A DNA stretch of 64,000 nucleotides from Rhizobium mesoamericanum STM3625 (lineage in GTDB: Bacteria > Pseudomonadota > Alphaproteobacteria > Rhizobiales > Rhizobiaceae), in NCBI RefSeq assembly GCF_000312665.1, contig NZ_HF536772.1:2785280-2849279 (forward strand). Reading direction: 5' to 3'. The notes beneath the pieces were generated by a model. The model worked only from the letters and a program-made list of their open reading frames with translations, was not told the DNA's origin and made no database searches. This document shows, one piece after another, positions 45,950-57,148 of this stretch. Position 1 is the first letter of the stretch. The number at the start of each line of letters is the position of its first letter. Position numbers and translations under genes: made by a program.

Positions 45950-48235
45950 TTGAAGCATGCGTCGCCCGATAAATCCAAGACGAAGGTCGACGCCGCGGCG
46001 GTTGACGGCGCCACGGTGCCGCCGAACAGTGCTGAGCTCTCGGAACGCGAAAGTCGCTGGAATTACGCTCTCGTCGGATCGGGCCTCGGCGTATGGGACC
46101 ATAACCTTCGTCTTGGCAAACGCTACTATTCCGATACCTGGAAGATCATACGCGGCATGGCCCCCGACGAGAATGCCGACGGCGACTTCGACACGTGGAT
46201 CGAACTGATCCACCCCGACGACCGGGACTTTGTCATAAAGGCCGTCGATCGGCAGAATGCCGGCGATCCGAATTACCGGATTTTTGAGTACCGAGAGCGC
46301 CACAGGGATGGCCACTGGATCTGGATCGAGTGCCGTGGTGCGTGCGTGGAATGGGATGAAACCGGCACCCCTGCCCGCCTGGTCGGCACAGATACCGACA
46401 TTACCGAACGCAAAGGGGCGCAGGAGCGGCTTGCACACGTGTCACGACGCCTCGATCTTGCCCTCGATATCTCCAACATCGGGGTCTTCGAGGCCGACAT
46501 TGAGAACGGCACGGTCGACTGGGACGACCGACTTCTGTCTATCTACGGCATCACTGATACGTCACCGGCCGGCACGGGGAGTGCCTGGGAGGCCTCGTTG
46601 CATCCCGAAGATCGAGACCGCGTCTTGGCGACGATCAATGAATGTGTCGCTACTAATACTGATTTCCAGCATGAGTTCCGTATTATTAGGCAAGACGGCA
46701 TCGAGCGCGTCATCCGCGCAAAGGCGGCCTTCTTCCTTGATAGCGATGGGCGCCGCAAGCTGATCGGTGCAAATTGGGATGTCACCGCCGAAGTGCGGCT
46801 CAATAACGAGTTGCAGCGCGCCAAGGATCTCGCAGAAGCCCGAAACACAGAACTCGAAAGTGCCAAGGAGAGCATCGAGCACCTGGCGCTGCACGATTAT
46901 CTCACTGGCCTGCCCAATCGCCGATATCTGGACCGTATGCTGGACGACCGCTCAGCCGAATGTCGCCGGACCGGCTTGACGCTCGCGATCCTCCACATCG
47001 ATCTCGATCGATTCAAGCAGATCAACGACACGCTCGGTCACCGTGCCGGTGACGCGATGCTGAAGCATGCAGCACAGGTCTTGAAGAGAAATGTCCGCTC
47101 GACCGATTTCGTCGCTCGCATCGGTGGCGATGAATTCGTGGTCCTGTGCAACCTCGACGTCACGCCCAAGAAGATCTCAAATCTTGCCGAGCGCATAATC
47201 CGCGAGCTCTGCAAGCCTATTCGCTACGAGGGTCACGATTGCCGTTTCGGTGCAAGCATCGGCATCGCCACGGATAGTGGCCCAGCACTGGATGCCAAGC
47301 AACTTCTGCTCAACGCAGATATCGCGCTCTACCGTGCAAAAAGCGATGGACGCAATCGCCACGAATTCTTCTCGACCGATGAGCGACGCCGCATCATTGC
47401 CAGCAAGCGTCTGGCGGACGAAATCCTGTTGGGTCTGGAACGTGGGGAATTTGTTCCGTTCTACCAGTTACAGTTTCATGCCAGAACGCTCGATGTTGCC
47501 GGTGTCGAGACGCTGGCACGTTGGCAGCACCGGGAACACGGCTTGCTGACGCCAGACCGCTTCTTGGCGATTGCCGAGGATCTGGACGTTGTCTCCATGA
47601 TCGACGGTCTTATCCTCGAGCAAGCACTGGCTGACCGGAAGCGATGGGAGGATGAGGGGCTCCGCATCCCGAAGATTGCAGTCAACGTCTCGTCGCGTCG
47701 CCTTGCAGATCCAAATCTTTCGAAGAAACTTCGCGGCCTGAAGATCGAACCTCGCGCGATTTCATTCGAACTGCTTGAATCGATCTCGCTCGACGATTGT
47801 GATGAAGCCGTAATTGCCAATCTCCGGCACCTGCGCCGTCTCGGTATCGATATAGAGATCGATGATTTCGGCACCGGCCATGCGTCCATCGTCAGCCTTT
47901 TGAAGTTGAGCCCGAAAACCTTGAAGATCGACCGCGAACTGATCCGCATGCTGCCCCATTCGGCAGAGCAGCGGAAACTGGTCCGTTCGATCATCGATAT
48001 CGGCCGTTCGCTGAATATCCTCGTCACTGCGGAGGGAGTTGAGACAATGGACCACGTCCGCATTCTCTACGATCTCGGTTGCGATATGCTTCAGGGTTAC
48101 GCGCTAGCCCGTCCGATGCCCGCCCTACAGATAGCGCCTTTCGTCCGGGCCGCGTCCTGGCGGGGCGCAGATGGCCCGGTCGCCGGCTCGCAGCTGGACC
48201 TGCGTAAGTCGGTCAGCGGCTCCGGCCAAAGATAA
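45950..48235 (+). CDS. PAS-PAS-GGDEF-EAL cyclic-di-GMP signalling protein
   Basis: A 761-residue soluble protein: two PAS domains (about 30-155 and 165-285), GGDEF (about 315-475) and EAL (about 490-740). The cyclase motif GGDEF is intact at 392-396 and is preceded by the inhibitory RxxD site (RSTD). The EAL motif is ETL at 520-522, but other phosphodiesterase residues look present: NVSSRRL, FELLES, DDFGTG, KIDREL, TAEGVE. It may make or break c-di-GMP. Start: TTG at 45950 follows an in-frame stop and has no clear ribosome site; a GTG at 46015 is the alternative. Confidence 0.92.
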   Translation: MKHASPDKSKTKVDAAAVDGATVPPNSAELSERESRWNYALVGSGLGVWDHNLRLGKRYYSDTWKIIRGMAPDENADGDFDTWIELIHPDDRDFVIKAVDRQNAGDPNYRIFEYRERHRDGHWIWIECRGACVEWDETGTPARLVGTDTDITERKGAQERLAHVSRRLDLALDISNIGVFEADIENGTVDWDDRLLSIYGITDTSPAGTGSAWEASLHPEDRDRVLATINECVATNTDFQHEFRIIRQDGIERVIRAKAAFFLDSDGRRKLIGANWDVTAEVRLNNELQRAKDLAEARNTELESAKESIEHLALHDYLTGLPNRRYLDRMLDDRSAECRRTGLTLAILHIDLDRFKQINDTLGHRAGDAMLKHAAQVLKRNVRSTDFVARIGGDEFVVLCNLDVTPKKISNLAERIIRELCKPIRYEGHDCRFGASIGIATDSGPALDAKQLLLNADIALYRAKSDGRNRHEFFSTDERRRIIASKRLADEILLGLERGEFVPFYQLQFHARTLDVAGVETLARWQHREHGLLTPDRFLAIAEDLDVVSMIDGLILEQALADRKRWEDEGLRIPKIAVNVSSRRLADPNLSKKLRGLKIEPRAISFELLESISLDDCDEAVIANLRHLRRLGIDIEIDDFGTGHASIVSLLKLSPKTLKIDRELIRMLPHSAEQRKLVRSIIDIGRSLNILVTAEGVETMDHVRILYDLGCDMLQGYALARPMPALQIAPFVRAASWRGADGPVAGSQLDLRKSVSGSGQR

Positions 48236-48466
48236 AGGCCTGCATGACTGTCTCGACAGGAACGGGTCACATTCCGTTGATCGCAAAAAACCTGTAGACT
48301 GCTTTGCAGAAAGTCTTCGATTCTCTTAGCGGTACTCCGGCAGTCCCGGATTCCGGGGAAGGAGTGACAGGCGGATTGTGAAACCCTCGCTTTTCCTTTA
48401 AGGGGACGCCACGAGATCGATCCACTCGCGCTATCCCAAGAGCGCCAACGATAGAGAACAATTGCA

Positions 48467-49231
48467 ATGAACCGTCGCCGCCGTATTTACGAGGGCAAGG
48501 CAAAGATTCTGTATGAGGGCCCCGAACCGGGCACGCTGATCCAGTTCTTCAAAGACGATGCCACAGCCTTCAACAAGAAAAAGCATGAAGTTATCGATGG
48601 CAAGGGCGTTCTGAACAACCGCATTTCAGAATATATTTTCAGCCATTTGAACAAGATCGGCATTCCCACGCACTTTATTCGCCGTCTTAACATGCGCGAA
48701 CAGCTGATCCGCGAAGTGGAAATGATCCCGCTTGAGATCGTCGTGCGCAACGTTGCCGCCGGCTCTCTGTCCAAGCGCCTCGGCATCGAGGAAGGTGTGG
48801 TTCTGCCGCGCTCCATCATCGAGTTCTACTACAAGTCCGATGCGCTCGACGATCCGATGGTCTCGGAAGAGCACATTACGGCATTCGGTTGGGCAAACCC
48901 CGCCGAGCTTGATGACATCATGGCGCTCGCCATTCGCGTCAACGATTTCATGACCGGCCTTTTCCTGGGCGTTGGCATCCAGCTTGTCGATTTTAAGATC
49001 GAATGCGGTCGCCTCTACGAAGGCGACATGATGCGCATCATCCTGGCCGACGAGATCTCGCCGGACTCCTGCCGTCTTTGGGATATTGATACCCGCGAGA
49101 AGATGGACAAGGACCGCTTCCGACGCGACATGGGCGGGCTTCTCGAAGCCTATTCGGAAGTTGCGCGCCGCCTCGGCATCATCAACGAGAACGAGCCTGT
49201 GCGCGGCACCGGTCCGGTGCTCGTAAAGTAA
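48467..49231 (+). CDS. purC: SAICAR synthetase (phosphoribosylaminoimidazole-succinocarboxamide synthase)
   Basis: A 254-residue enzyme that joins CAIR and aspartate in de novo purine synthesis. N-terminal [51 protein letters not shown] near residue 86, and [13 protein letters not shown] near 193 are the conserved blocks. It opens the purC-purS-purQ run. The 231 bases upstream (48236-48466) hold no recognised element. Confidence 0.97.
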   Translation: MNRRRRIYEGKAKILYEGPEPGTLIQFFKDDATAFNKKKHEVIDGKGVLNNRISEYIFSHLNKIGIPTHFIRRLNMREQLIREVEMIPLEIVVRNVAAGSLSKRLGIEEGVVLPRSIIEFYYKSDALDDPMVSEEHITAFGWANPAELDDIMALAIRVNDFMTGLFLGVGIQLVDFKIECGRLYEGDMMRIILADEISPDSCRLWDIDTREKMDKDRFRRDMGGLLEAYSEVARRLGIINENEPVRGTGPVLVK

Positions 49232-49264
49232 GACTCTCAGGCCAGATAAGACAGGGAAGATAAA

Positions 49265-49507
49265 GTGATCAAGGCTCGTGTAACCGTCACGCTGAAGAAC
49301 GGCGTTCTCGATCCGCAGGGCAAGGCAATCGAAGGCGCTCTCGGCGCGCTCGGATTCGATGGTGTCGGCCATGTCCGTCAGGGCAAGGTTTTCGACGTCG
49401 AACTCGATGGCGCTGACAAGGCGAAAGCGGAGAGCGACCTTAAGGCAATGTGCGAGAAACTCCTCGCAAATACCGTGATCGAGAACTATAATATTTCCGT
49501 CGACTAA
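49265..49507 (+). CDS. purS: FGAM synthase small subunit PurS
   Basis: An 80-residue protein that bridges PurL and PurQ in the three-part formylglycinamidine ribonucleotide synthase. ARVTVTLKNGVLDPQGKAIEGALGALGFDGVGHVRQGKVFDVEL is the standard PurS sequence. It sits 33 bases after purC. The window's PurL is the short form (744 residues) and therefore depends on PurS and PurQ. Confidence 0.96.
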   Translation: MIKARVTVTLKNGVLDPQGKAIEGALGALGFDGVGHVRQGKVFDVELDGADKAKAESDLKAMCEKLLANTVIENYNISVD

Positions 49508-49528
49508 TCTGGTCGTGGAGCGCACTCG

Positions 49529-49774
49529 ATGGCTGAATTAACGCAAGAGCTCATGCTTGAGTTGTTGACGAAAATGCACGAGCACATCGATATATTGGAT
49601 GCCTCTCTTGATGATATCAGGAGCGAAATGCATTGCATGCGCGACACAATGACCTCGATGCAGCAGGAAATACACAGCATTTACGGTGTCCTTGGTCGGC
49701 ACGAAGGCCGGCTGGAGCGTATTGAAAAGCGTCTCGTACTCAGAGAACTTGCAGAAGCACAAACAAGGTTTTAG
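49529..49774 (+). CDS. Hypothetical coiled-coil protein between purS and purQ
   Basis: An 81-residue, entirely helical-looking protein: [20 protein letters not shown], a long heptad-like middle with [14 protein letters not shown] and [29 protein letters not shown]. Hydrophobic residues fall at 3-4 spacing, which suggests a coiled coil or oligomerisation segment. It sits 21 bases after purS and 8 before purQ, so it is in the operon. Its codons are more AT-rich than its neighbours'. No known family was recognised. Confidence 0.75.
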   Translation: MAELTQELMLELLTKMHEHIDILDASLDDIRSEMHCMRDTMTSMQQEIHSIYGVLGRHEGRLERIEKRLVLRELAEAQTRF

Positions 49775-49782
49775 TCGCACTC

Positions 49783-50454
49783 ATGAAATCAGCCGTCGTT
49801 CAACTTCCGGGTCTCAATCGCGATCGCGACATGATCGCTGCTCTCACGAAAATCTCCGGTCACGCACCGGTGACAATCTGGCAAACGGAGACGGACATTC
49901 CGGACGTCGACCTCATCGTCATTCCTGGCGGCTTTTCCTATGGCGACTACCTCCGTTGTGGTGCCATAGCCGCGCGCATGCCCGTGATGCAGGCAATCAT
50001 CGAAAAGGCCAGCAAGGGCGTCAAGGTTCTCGGCGTGTGCAACGGGTTCCAGATCCTGCTCGAAGCAGGGCTGCTACCGGGTGCGCTGATGCGCAATGCT
50101 TCCCTCAAATTCGTCTGCCGCGAGGTCAAGCTCGAAGTTGTCAACGCTGACACGGATTTTACACGTGCCTATTCCAAGGGCCAGATCATCCGCAGCCCAG
50201 TCGCCCATCACGACGGCAACTACTTCGCCGACGCCGAGACCCTGGCAAAGATCGAAGGCCGCGGTCAGGTCGTTTTCCGCTATGCGGAAGGCACCAACCC
50301 GAACGGCTCGATCAACGATATTGCCGGCGTCATGAACGACAAGGGCAACATCCTCGGCATGATGCCGCACCCCGAAAACCTCATCGAAGCAGCGCACGGC
50401 GGTTCCGACGGTCGTGGTCTGTTCGCTTCCGCCCTTGAGGTAATCGCTGCTTAA
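49783..50454 (+). CDS. purQ: FGAM synthase glutaminase subunit PurQ
   Basis: A 223-residue class I glutamine amidotransferase that supplies ammonia to PurL. The nucleophile cysteine is in [21 protein letters not shown] near residue 86; [16 protein letters not shown] and the C-terminal [11 protein letters not shown], with catalytic histidine/glutamate, are present. Follows the coiled-coil ORF by 8 bases. Confidence 0.97.
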   Translation: MKSAVVQLPGLNRDRDMIAALTKISGHAPVTIWQTETDIPDVDLIVIPGGFSYGDYLRCGAIAARMPVMQAIIEKASKGVKVLGVCNGFQILLEAGLLPGALMRNASLKFVCREVKLEVVNADTDFTRAYSKGQIIRSPVAHHDGNYFADAETLAKIEGRGQVVFRYAEGTNPNGSINDIAGVMNDKGNILGMMPHPENLIEAAHGGSDGRGLFASALEVIAA

Positions 50455-50500
50455 CCTTCGGCACGTAAGAGGCCATCCATCCGTCCATTGGAGCAAGTTG

Positions 50501-50899
50501 ATGCGCCTTCGCCTTCCGACGACACGTGTTTTCGCGATTGCCGCAACTGCAACGCTGGTCGCCTCCTGCCAATCGAACACGCCGGCCAAGGGTCCTGATC
50601 GCAGCGCGCTTTCCACCATGGAACGCGTAGCTGTTGGGGCGAACGCCTGCTGGTTCAAATCGGGCGACGCAGCGTTTGCCGCATACAGGCTGGCGCCGGA
50701 GCTGAACTCCTTCTCCGGTCGCCCGCGCATTCTCGTTGTGCACAAGGGAAGCCCAGAGAGCCGCCCATTGCTCGTCGTTCAAGCGGAAGGCAATCCATCC
50801 AAGCTCGATGCCTTCGGTCCGATGATGGAAGGCGCTTCGGGACCGCGGATCGTTAAGGATGTCACCCGCTGGGCCTCCGGCGGCAAGGCTTGCGGCTGA
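50501..50899 (+). CDS. Putative lipoprotein, function unknown
   Basis: A 132-residue protein with a lipoprotein signal peptide and lipobox LVASC (Cys23). The mature part has FGPMMEGASGPRIVKDVTRWASGGKACG at its end and a paired-cysteine pattern (Cys in NACWF and the C-terminal CG) that might form a disulfide. No recognised domain. The ATG at 50501 is preceded by GGAG at a normal distance. It follows purQ by 46 bases and converges with the DUF1127 gene with no gap. Confidence 0.78.
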   Translation: MRLRLPTTRVFAIAATATLVASCQSNTPAKGPDRSALSTMERVAVGANACWFKSGDAAFAAYRLAPELNSFSGRPRILVVHKGSPESRPLLVVQAEGNPSKLDAFGPMMEGASGPRIVKDVTRWASGGKACG

Positions 50900-51166
50900 T
50901 CAATCCCAGAAGAACGACTTGCTGGCCTCCTTGCGTGCATCCGCACGCGTAATACCGACGTCCAACAGTTCGTCATCCGTCAGATTAAGCAGGGTCCTGC
51001 GGCTCTGCCGTTTCTCGTGCCACAGTGACAGCCGTTGCCATAGGAATTGCAGCAGACTCCAGGTGTAACTCAGGACGTCCGAGCGTTCCGAAACGCGGTA
51101 TTGCATCGATTGAACCTGAGAAGAAAAAGGTGCAATCTGCGGCTCGTTCTCTTGAACGGCAGACAT
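50900..51166 (-). CDS. DUF1127 (YjiS-like) small protein
   Basis: An 88-residue protein whose C-terminal 45 residues are the DUF1127 domain: LSLWHEKRQSRRTLLNLTDDELLDVGITRADARKEASK. DUF1127 proteins are abundant in rhizobia; some affect RNA turnover or phosphate and carbon metabolism. ATG at 51166 has GGAG at 6-base spacing; a TTG at 51178 is possible. It is divergent from a MocR-type regulator with only 78 bases between the two starts, including an inverted repeat. Confidence 0.88.
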   Translation of the reverse strand: MSAVQENEPQIAPFSSQVQSMQYRVSERSDVLSYTWSLLQFLWQRLSLWHEKRQSRRTLLNLTDDELLDVGITRADARKEASKSFFWD

Positions 51167-51221
51167 ATCATTCTCCAAGCGGATTGTATCTGTCGTTTAG
51201 ATAATCTTGACGGGTTGAGGG

Positions 51222-51242
51222 TGACAATATAGGGAATTGTCA
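51222..51242. promoter_or_regulatory. Inverted repeat between divergent DUF1127 and MocR genes (candidate operator)
   Basis: TGACAAT at 51222-51228 and ATTGTCA at 51236-51242 form a perfect 7-bp palindrome with 7-base spacing. It covers the leader and ribosome-site region of the MocR-type gene (ATG 51245), and its left arm provides a TTGTCA -35-like hexamer for the DUF1127 gene on the minus strand. Placement between a GntR/MocR regulator and its divergent neighbour is typical of an autoregulated operator; binding is inferred. Confidence 0.6.
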
Positions 51243-51244
51243 TC

Positions 51245-52663
51245 ATGACAACTTGGCTACCAGACATTTCGCGCGGTTCCGGTCCGGTCTACCTCCGGAT
51301 TGCGGACAGTATTGAATCAGCCATTGCCAGCGGCACTTTGCCCGCTGGTAGCAAATTGCCGCCGCAGCGAAACCTCGCCTACGATATTGGCGTAACAATC
51401 GGGACAATCGGCCGAGCATATGCGCTGGTGCATGAGCGCGGCTTGGTCGCGGGCGAGGTTGGCCGCGGAACATACGTGCTGGATCGGGCCGAGACCGCAC
51501 CCGGCAACCAGGCAGATCCACTGACCATCGCACTCGGCGGCACGCGTGCGATTGATGCGCCCGCTGGCAAGATCCGCTTCGATACCACGGCCGCTCCGGA
51601 TCTCGGTCAAGGCAAGATCATTGGCAGCGTGCTCGCGGCGATCGGTGAGGAGCAGCTTTCCGAGATCTCCTCCTATTCCCGCGTCTTTCCAAAGAATTGG
51701 TACGAAGCCGGCCGGCGCTGGCTTGCCAGGAACGATTGGACACCAGAGACGGAAAACATCGTCCCTACCCTGGGGGCACATGCGGCAGCTGTCGCGGTCA
51801 TCTCGGCCGTGTCATCGCCAGGTGACAAGATCGTCTTCGAAGATCTGAGCTATACGCAGGTCAGTCGCAGCGCTCGCATTCTTGGGCGGCGCACCATTAC
51901 CGTGGAGTCTGACGAGAATGGTGTGATCCCCGACGACTTCGAGCGCCTCTGCCTTCAGCAGCATCCGAAACTTGCATTCCTGATGCCAACCGCCCACAAT
52001 CCGACGCTGGCAACCATGCCGCATGAGCGCCGGGCGCGCATTGCGGAAATCGCACGTCGCCACGGTGTCTGGCTGATCGAGGATGACCTTTACGGTGGAA
52101 TGACCGGAGACGAGAATCCTCTGCTTGCATCGCTCGCACCTGATCGCACGTTTCTTATCAGCGGCCTTTCGAAGTCGGTTGCTGCCGGAGTGCGTGGCGG
52201 TTGGGTTGCCTGCCCGCCGCATTTTGCGCAGCGGATCAAGGTAACGCACAAGATGATCACTGGAGGGCTGCCCTTCATTCTCGCCGAGGCTTGCGCTCGT
52301 CTCGTTGAAAGCGGCCAGGCACATGAAATTCGCAAGGCAAGCACGGCGGAACTGTCCATCCGCGAGCGCCTCGCACGGGAACAACTGCAAGGATACGACT
52401 TCATATCACATCCGCATGTGCCCTTTCTCTGGCTCAAGCTGCCCGATCCCTGGCTCTCCGGGACATTCAAGAACGCAGCCTTTAGAGATGGGGTCCTGAT
52501 TGATGACGAGGATGAATTTAAAGCGGCGCGCGCCGAGAAGGTCTACCATCGTGTGCGGATAGGCTTCTCCTCGCCCCGCAATCGCGAAGGCTTGGTTGCG
52601 GGCCTGATGATATTGCGACGTCTGCTAGAAAGCGGCGGCGCCGGCTATGACGGCGAGATCTGA
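51245..52663 (+). CDS. MocR-type GntR regulator with aminotransferase domain
   Basis: A 472-residue PdxR/MocR-like protein. An N-terminal GntR winged-helix domain (about 10-75; VYLRIADSIESAIASGTLPAGSKLPPQRNLAYDIGVTIGTIGRAYALVHERG) is joined to a fold-type I aminotransferase domain with the PLP lysine in FLISGLSKSVAAGVRGGW near residue 315. The PLP domain usually senses an amino acid or PLP rather than catalysing. It is divergent from DUF1127 with a palindrome between the genes, so DUF1127 is the best target guess. A hairpin follows the stop. Confidence 0.92.
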   Translation: MTTWLPDISRGSGPVYLRIADSIESAIASGTLPAGSKLPPQRNLAYDIGVTIGTIGRAYALVHERGLVAGEVGRGTYVLDRAETAPGNQADPLTIALGGTRAIDAPAGKIRFDTTAAPDLGQGKIIGSVLAAIGEEQLSEISSYSRVFPKNWYEAGRRWLARNDWTPETENIVPTLGAHAAAVAVISAVSSPGDKIVFEDLSYTQVSRSARILGRRTITVESDENGVIPDDFERLCLQQHPKLAFLMPTAHNPTLATMPHERRARIAEIARRHGVWLIEDDLYGGMTGDENPLLASLAPDRTFLISGLSKSVAAGVRGGWVACPPHFAQRIKVTHKMITGGLPFILAEACARLVESGQAHEIRKASTAELSIRERLAREQLQGYDFISHPHVPFLWLKLPDPWLSGTFKNAAFRDGVLIDDEDEFKAARAEKVYHRVRIGFSSPRNREGLVAGLMILRRLLESGGAGYDGEI

Positions 52664-52688
52664 GACTGCGGCAGAAAGGCCGCAGTCT
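52663..52688 (+). terminator. Hairpin after the MocR-type regulator
   Basis: AGACTGCGGC (52663-52672) pairs perfectly with GCCGCAGTCT (52679-52688) around AGAAAG, directly overlapping the stop codon region of the upstream gene. No T-run follows on the plus strand (GAAATAAAA), but the position and stem strength suggest termination. Confidence 0.65.
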
Positions 52689-52787
52689 GAAATAAAACCA
52701 CCACCGCCAGCAAAAGTCGCTTTACGAGGCCGCAACGATGCTACGAAATTCAGATCAGAAACCTGGCGCGAGTCGGACGGGAATTGA

Positions 52788-53363
52788 ATGGCGATTAGAT
52801 TTCGAAAGATTGTGCGACCTTCGTCAATCGCGTTTCTGACGGCAATCGTTGCCAATGTCGCCGGCATGCCGGCTCATGCCGGCGAGCAGATTTTTGACGA
52901 GTTGCGGTTTGGCGCGTCCGCATCGGTACAAGGCGGTCACGAGCACGAGGACGGTATCTTCCCCGAGGCAACGGTGTTCTTTGATCCTTTCGGCCAGGAC
53001 GCGGCAATCGGCTGGAAGCAACAACTTGCTCGTCCACGCGTCAACATCGGCACCTCCATCGGCACCTCCGGCGAAGCTACTCAGGTCTTTGCGGGTCTGT
53101 CTTGGACCGTGAACTTCAACGAGAAGCTCTTTGCCGAAGCTGGCTTCGGCGGCCTCTGGCACAATGGGGAACTTGAAGGAAATACCGATGGTCCGAACCT
53201 CGGTTGTCGGTTCCTCTTCCGCGAATATTTGGGTGCCGGTTATCGTTTCGATCAACATTGGAACGTGATCGCCCAGCTCGCCCATGCCTCCCATGCCAAT
53301 CTCTGCGATGGTCCGAACAACGGCATGACACGCGCCGGCATCCAGATCGGGTACAAGTTCTGA
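52788..53363 (+). CDS. PagL-like acyloxyacyl hydrolase (lipid A 3-O-deacylase family)
   Basis: A 191-residue exported protein with signal peptide ending MPAHAGE (cleavage near residue 31). The rest has beta-strand pattern of an outer-membrane barrel and ends in aromatic YKF, as such proteins do. The IAQLAHASHANLCDGPNNGMTRAGIQIGYKF end carries the His-x-Ser arrangement and downstream asparagine/glycine of PagL, which removes the 3-linked acyl chain of lipid A. The family match is good; enzyme activity is inferred. Confidence 0.82.
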   Translation: MAIRFRKIVRPSSIAFLTAIVANVAGMPAHAGEQIFDELRFGASASVQGGHEHEDGIFPEATVFFDPFGQDAAIGWKQQLARPRVNIGTSIGTSGEATQVFAGLSWTVNFNEKLFAEAGFGGLWHNGELEGNTDGPNLGCRFLFREYLGAGYRFDQHWNVIAQLAHASHANLCDGPNNGMTRAGIQIGYKF

Positions 53364-53403
53364 CCTTTCGATATCGCCGCCTTGCAATTCCGCTGTTTGT
53401 TAA

Positions 53404-55722
<2,319 letters not shown>

Positions 55723-55741
55723 TACGCAAGGAGTAACGATC

Positions 55742-55975
55742 ATGCCTATGAACCCCGGTGATATCGAAGACATGATCAAGGCCGGGATCCCTGGCGCCAA
55801 GGTAACCATCCGCGATCTTGCCGGCGATGGCGACCATTATGCCGCTGAGGTGGTCGCGGAAGCCTTTCGTGGCAAGAGCCGCGTGCAGCAGCACCAGATG
55901 GTCTACGAGGCCCTCAAGGGAAATATGGGCGGCATATTGCATGCCCTGGCGCTGCAGACATCGGCGCCTGACTGA
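55742..55975 (+). CDS. bolA: BolA family protein
   Basis: A 77-residue BolA protein: IEDMIKAGIPGAKVTIRDLAGDGDHYAAEVVAEAFRGKSRVQQHQMVYEALKGNMGGILHALALQT. The conserved histidine of FRGKSRVQQHQMVY is the usual Fe-S ligand. BolA pairs with monothiol glutaredoxins in iron sensing and Fe-S delivery; a CGFS glutaredoxin gene lies 1.5 kb downstream. It is cotranscribed with purL and ends in a strong hairpin. Confidence 0.95.
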   Translation: MPMNPGDIEDMIKAGIPGAKVTIRDLAGDGDHYAAEVVAEAFRGKSRVQQHQMVYEALKGNMGGILHALALQTSAPD

Positions 55976-55983
55976 TCTCGAAC

Positions 55984-56016
55984 GCAAAATGCCCGGTCAC
56001 GAGCCGGGCATTTTGC
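55984..56016. terminator. Perfect 13-bp hairpin terminating bolA, overlapping the convergent gene
   Basis: GCAAAATGCCCGG (55984-55996) and CCGGGCATTTTGC (56004-56016) are exact complements with a 7-base loop, ending in TTTT on plus. The right arm and loop encode the last residues and stop of the minus-strand hydrolase-like gene (55997-57148), so terminator and coding sequence share bases. Confidence 0.85.
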
Positions 56017-57148
56017 CATAGCCACCTTCGGCAAAGATCATGCCCGAGCGCGGGCCGGCGGTTAATAACGTGAAGTCGAAAGGTGCCTGCACGTCCGGTC
56101 CAAGGACATACTGCCTGTGCACGCGCAGAAAGTCTTTCTTGATCTTCCTGTAGTGTTCGCCGTTCAGCATCTGCTTCACGCGAATGAAGATCATCGTCGC
56201 AGGGCGTGCGTCCCGATGTCCGCAAACCGCCACCACGGGAACCTTGTAGAAGTGAATGGCATCGGTCAGACATTGGACATCTAGCCAGTTGATGCTTTCA
56301 CATCGCGCAATGATTCCGATTCGGGATCGCAATCGCTGCGCAGGACGTAGCAACGCGCATTGCAGAACCGCCGACCCCAGTATCGCAAAGAGCACCCTTT
56401 TGCCGACGAAAATCTCCGGATGGCGGTCAAGCACCATGCCAATGACATGGGCCGCGACGCTGGAGCCCATACTGTGCGATGAGATCACATATTCGTCCGC
56501 AGCCTCTGAGAAGGCTGCCTGCGCGGCCGCGGCACAGCTGTCGAGCCACTGGTGAAATATCGGATCGCTCATGCGGGCGAGAGCCACCACCATGCGCCAG
56601 TCCGCGAAAAGATGCAGTGTGTAGAAGCGCTCGGCGACGGGCAGAAATGCAAAGACGAAGAAGGATGACGCCAGGGCCACACTCCACAGGAGATGAAAGG
56701 CCGGCAAATCCATTCCGATTGGTATGACGGCGATCGTTGCACTGATTGAGAAGCCCAGGATCATCATCAGAAACGGAAAGATGAAGAACAGTCCGAACCG
56801 CCACGCATGCCGGAAATAGCCGGTCATTCCGCCATATACGATGACCTGCAACGCACTCCAAAAGCCGGCCAGGATCTGTATCGCCTGACTTCGCGTCCTG
56901 AGTTTTTCCACGAGAGCATTGTGGTCGAAGACATGTATGTGGCTGCTGGTTTCCCAGCCATCCGCCCTCGCCTTCACCTCGAAGCGCGTTGCATCTTGTC
57001 CGCATTCCGGCTCGCCCGTCAGCACCGAGAAGCCCCAGACCGCTGCACTTTGTTTAGCTGAACGTTCATAGCGTGCCCTGTGAGCACGCCCATCAAGCGG
57101 CTCGAACCCCGGAAAATGGAGAACGACCCTTTTTGAAATCAATGTCAT
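55997..57148 (-). CDS. Membrane protein with lipase-like GxSxG motif, function unknown
   Basis: About 383 residues with a cytosolic N-terminus, three membrane helices in the middle (around residues 95-120, 128-160 and 165-190) and a soluble C-terminal domain. The C-terminal part has an alpha/beta-hydrolase-like elbow, VISSHSMGSSVAAHVIGMVLDRHP, and later HRDARP, which would suit a lipase or esterase; the rest is unlike well-known families. I chose the ATG at 57148; an upstream frame adds an arginine/proline-rich tail. It sits on the opposite strand between bolA and grxD. Confidence 0.8.
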   Translation of the reverse strand: MTLISKRVVLHFPGFEPLDGRAHRARYERSAKQSAAVWGFSVLTGEPECGQDATRFEVKARADGWETSSHIHVFDHNALVEKLRTRSQAIQILAGFWSALQVIVYGGMTGYFRHAWRFGLFFIFPFLMMILGFSISATIAVIPIGMDLPAFHLLWSVALASSFFVFAFLPVAERFYTLHLFADWRMVVALARMSDPIFHQWLDSCAAAAQAAFSEAADEYVISSHSMGSSVAAHVIGMVLDRHPEIFVGKRVLFAILGSAVLQCALLRPAQRLRSRIGIIARCESINWLDVQCLTDAIHFYKVPVVAVCGHRDARPATMIFIRVKQMLNGEHYRKIKKDFLRVHRQYVLGPDVQAPFDFTLLTAGPRSGMIFAEGGYGKMPGS

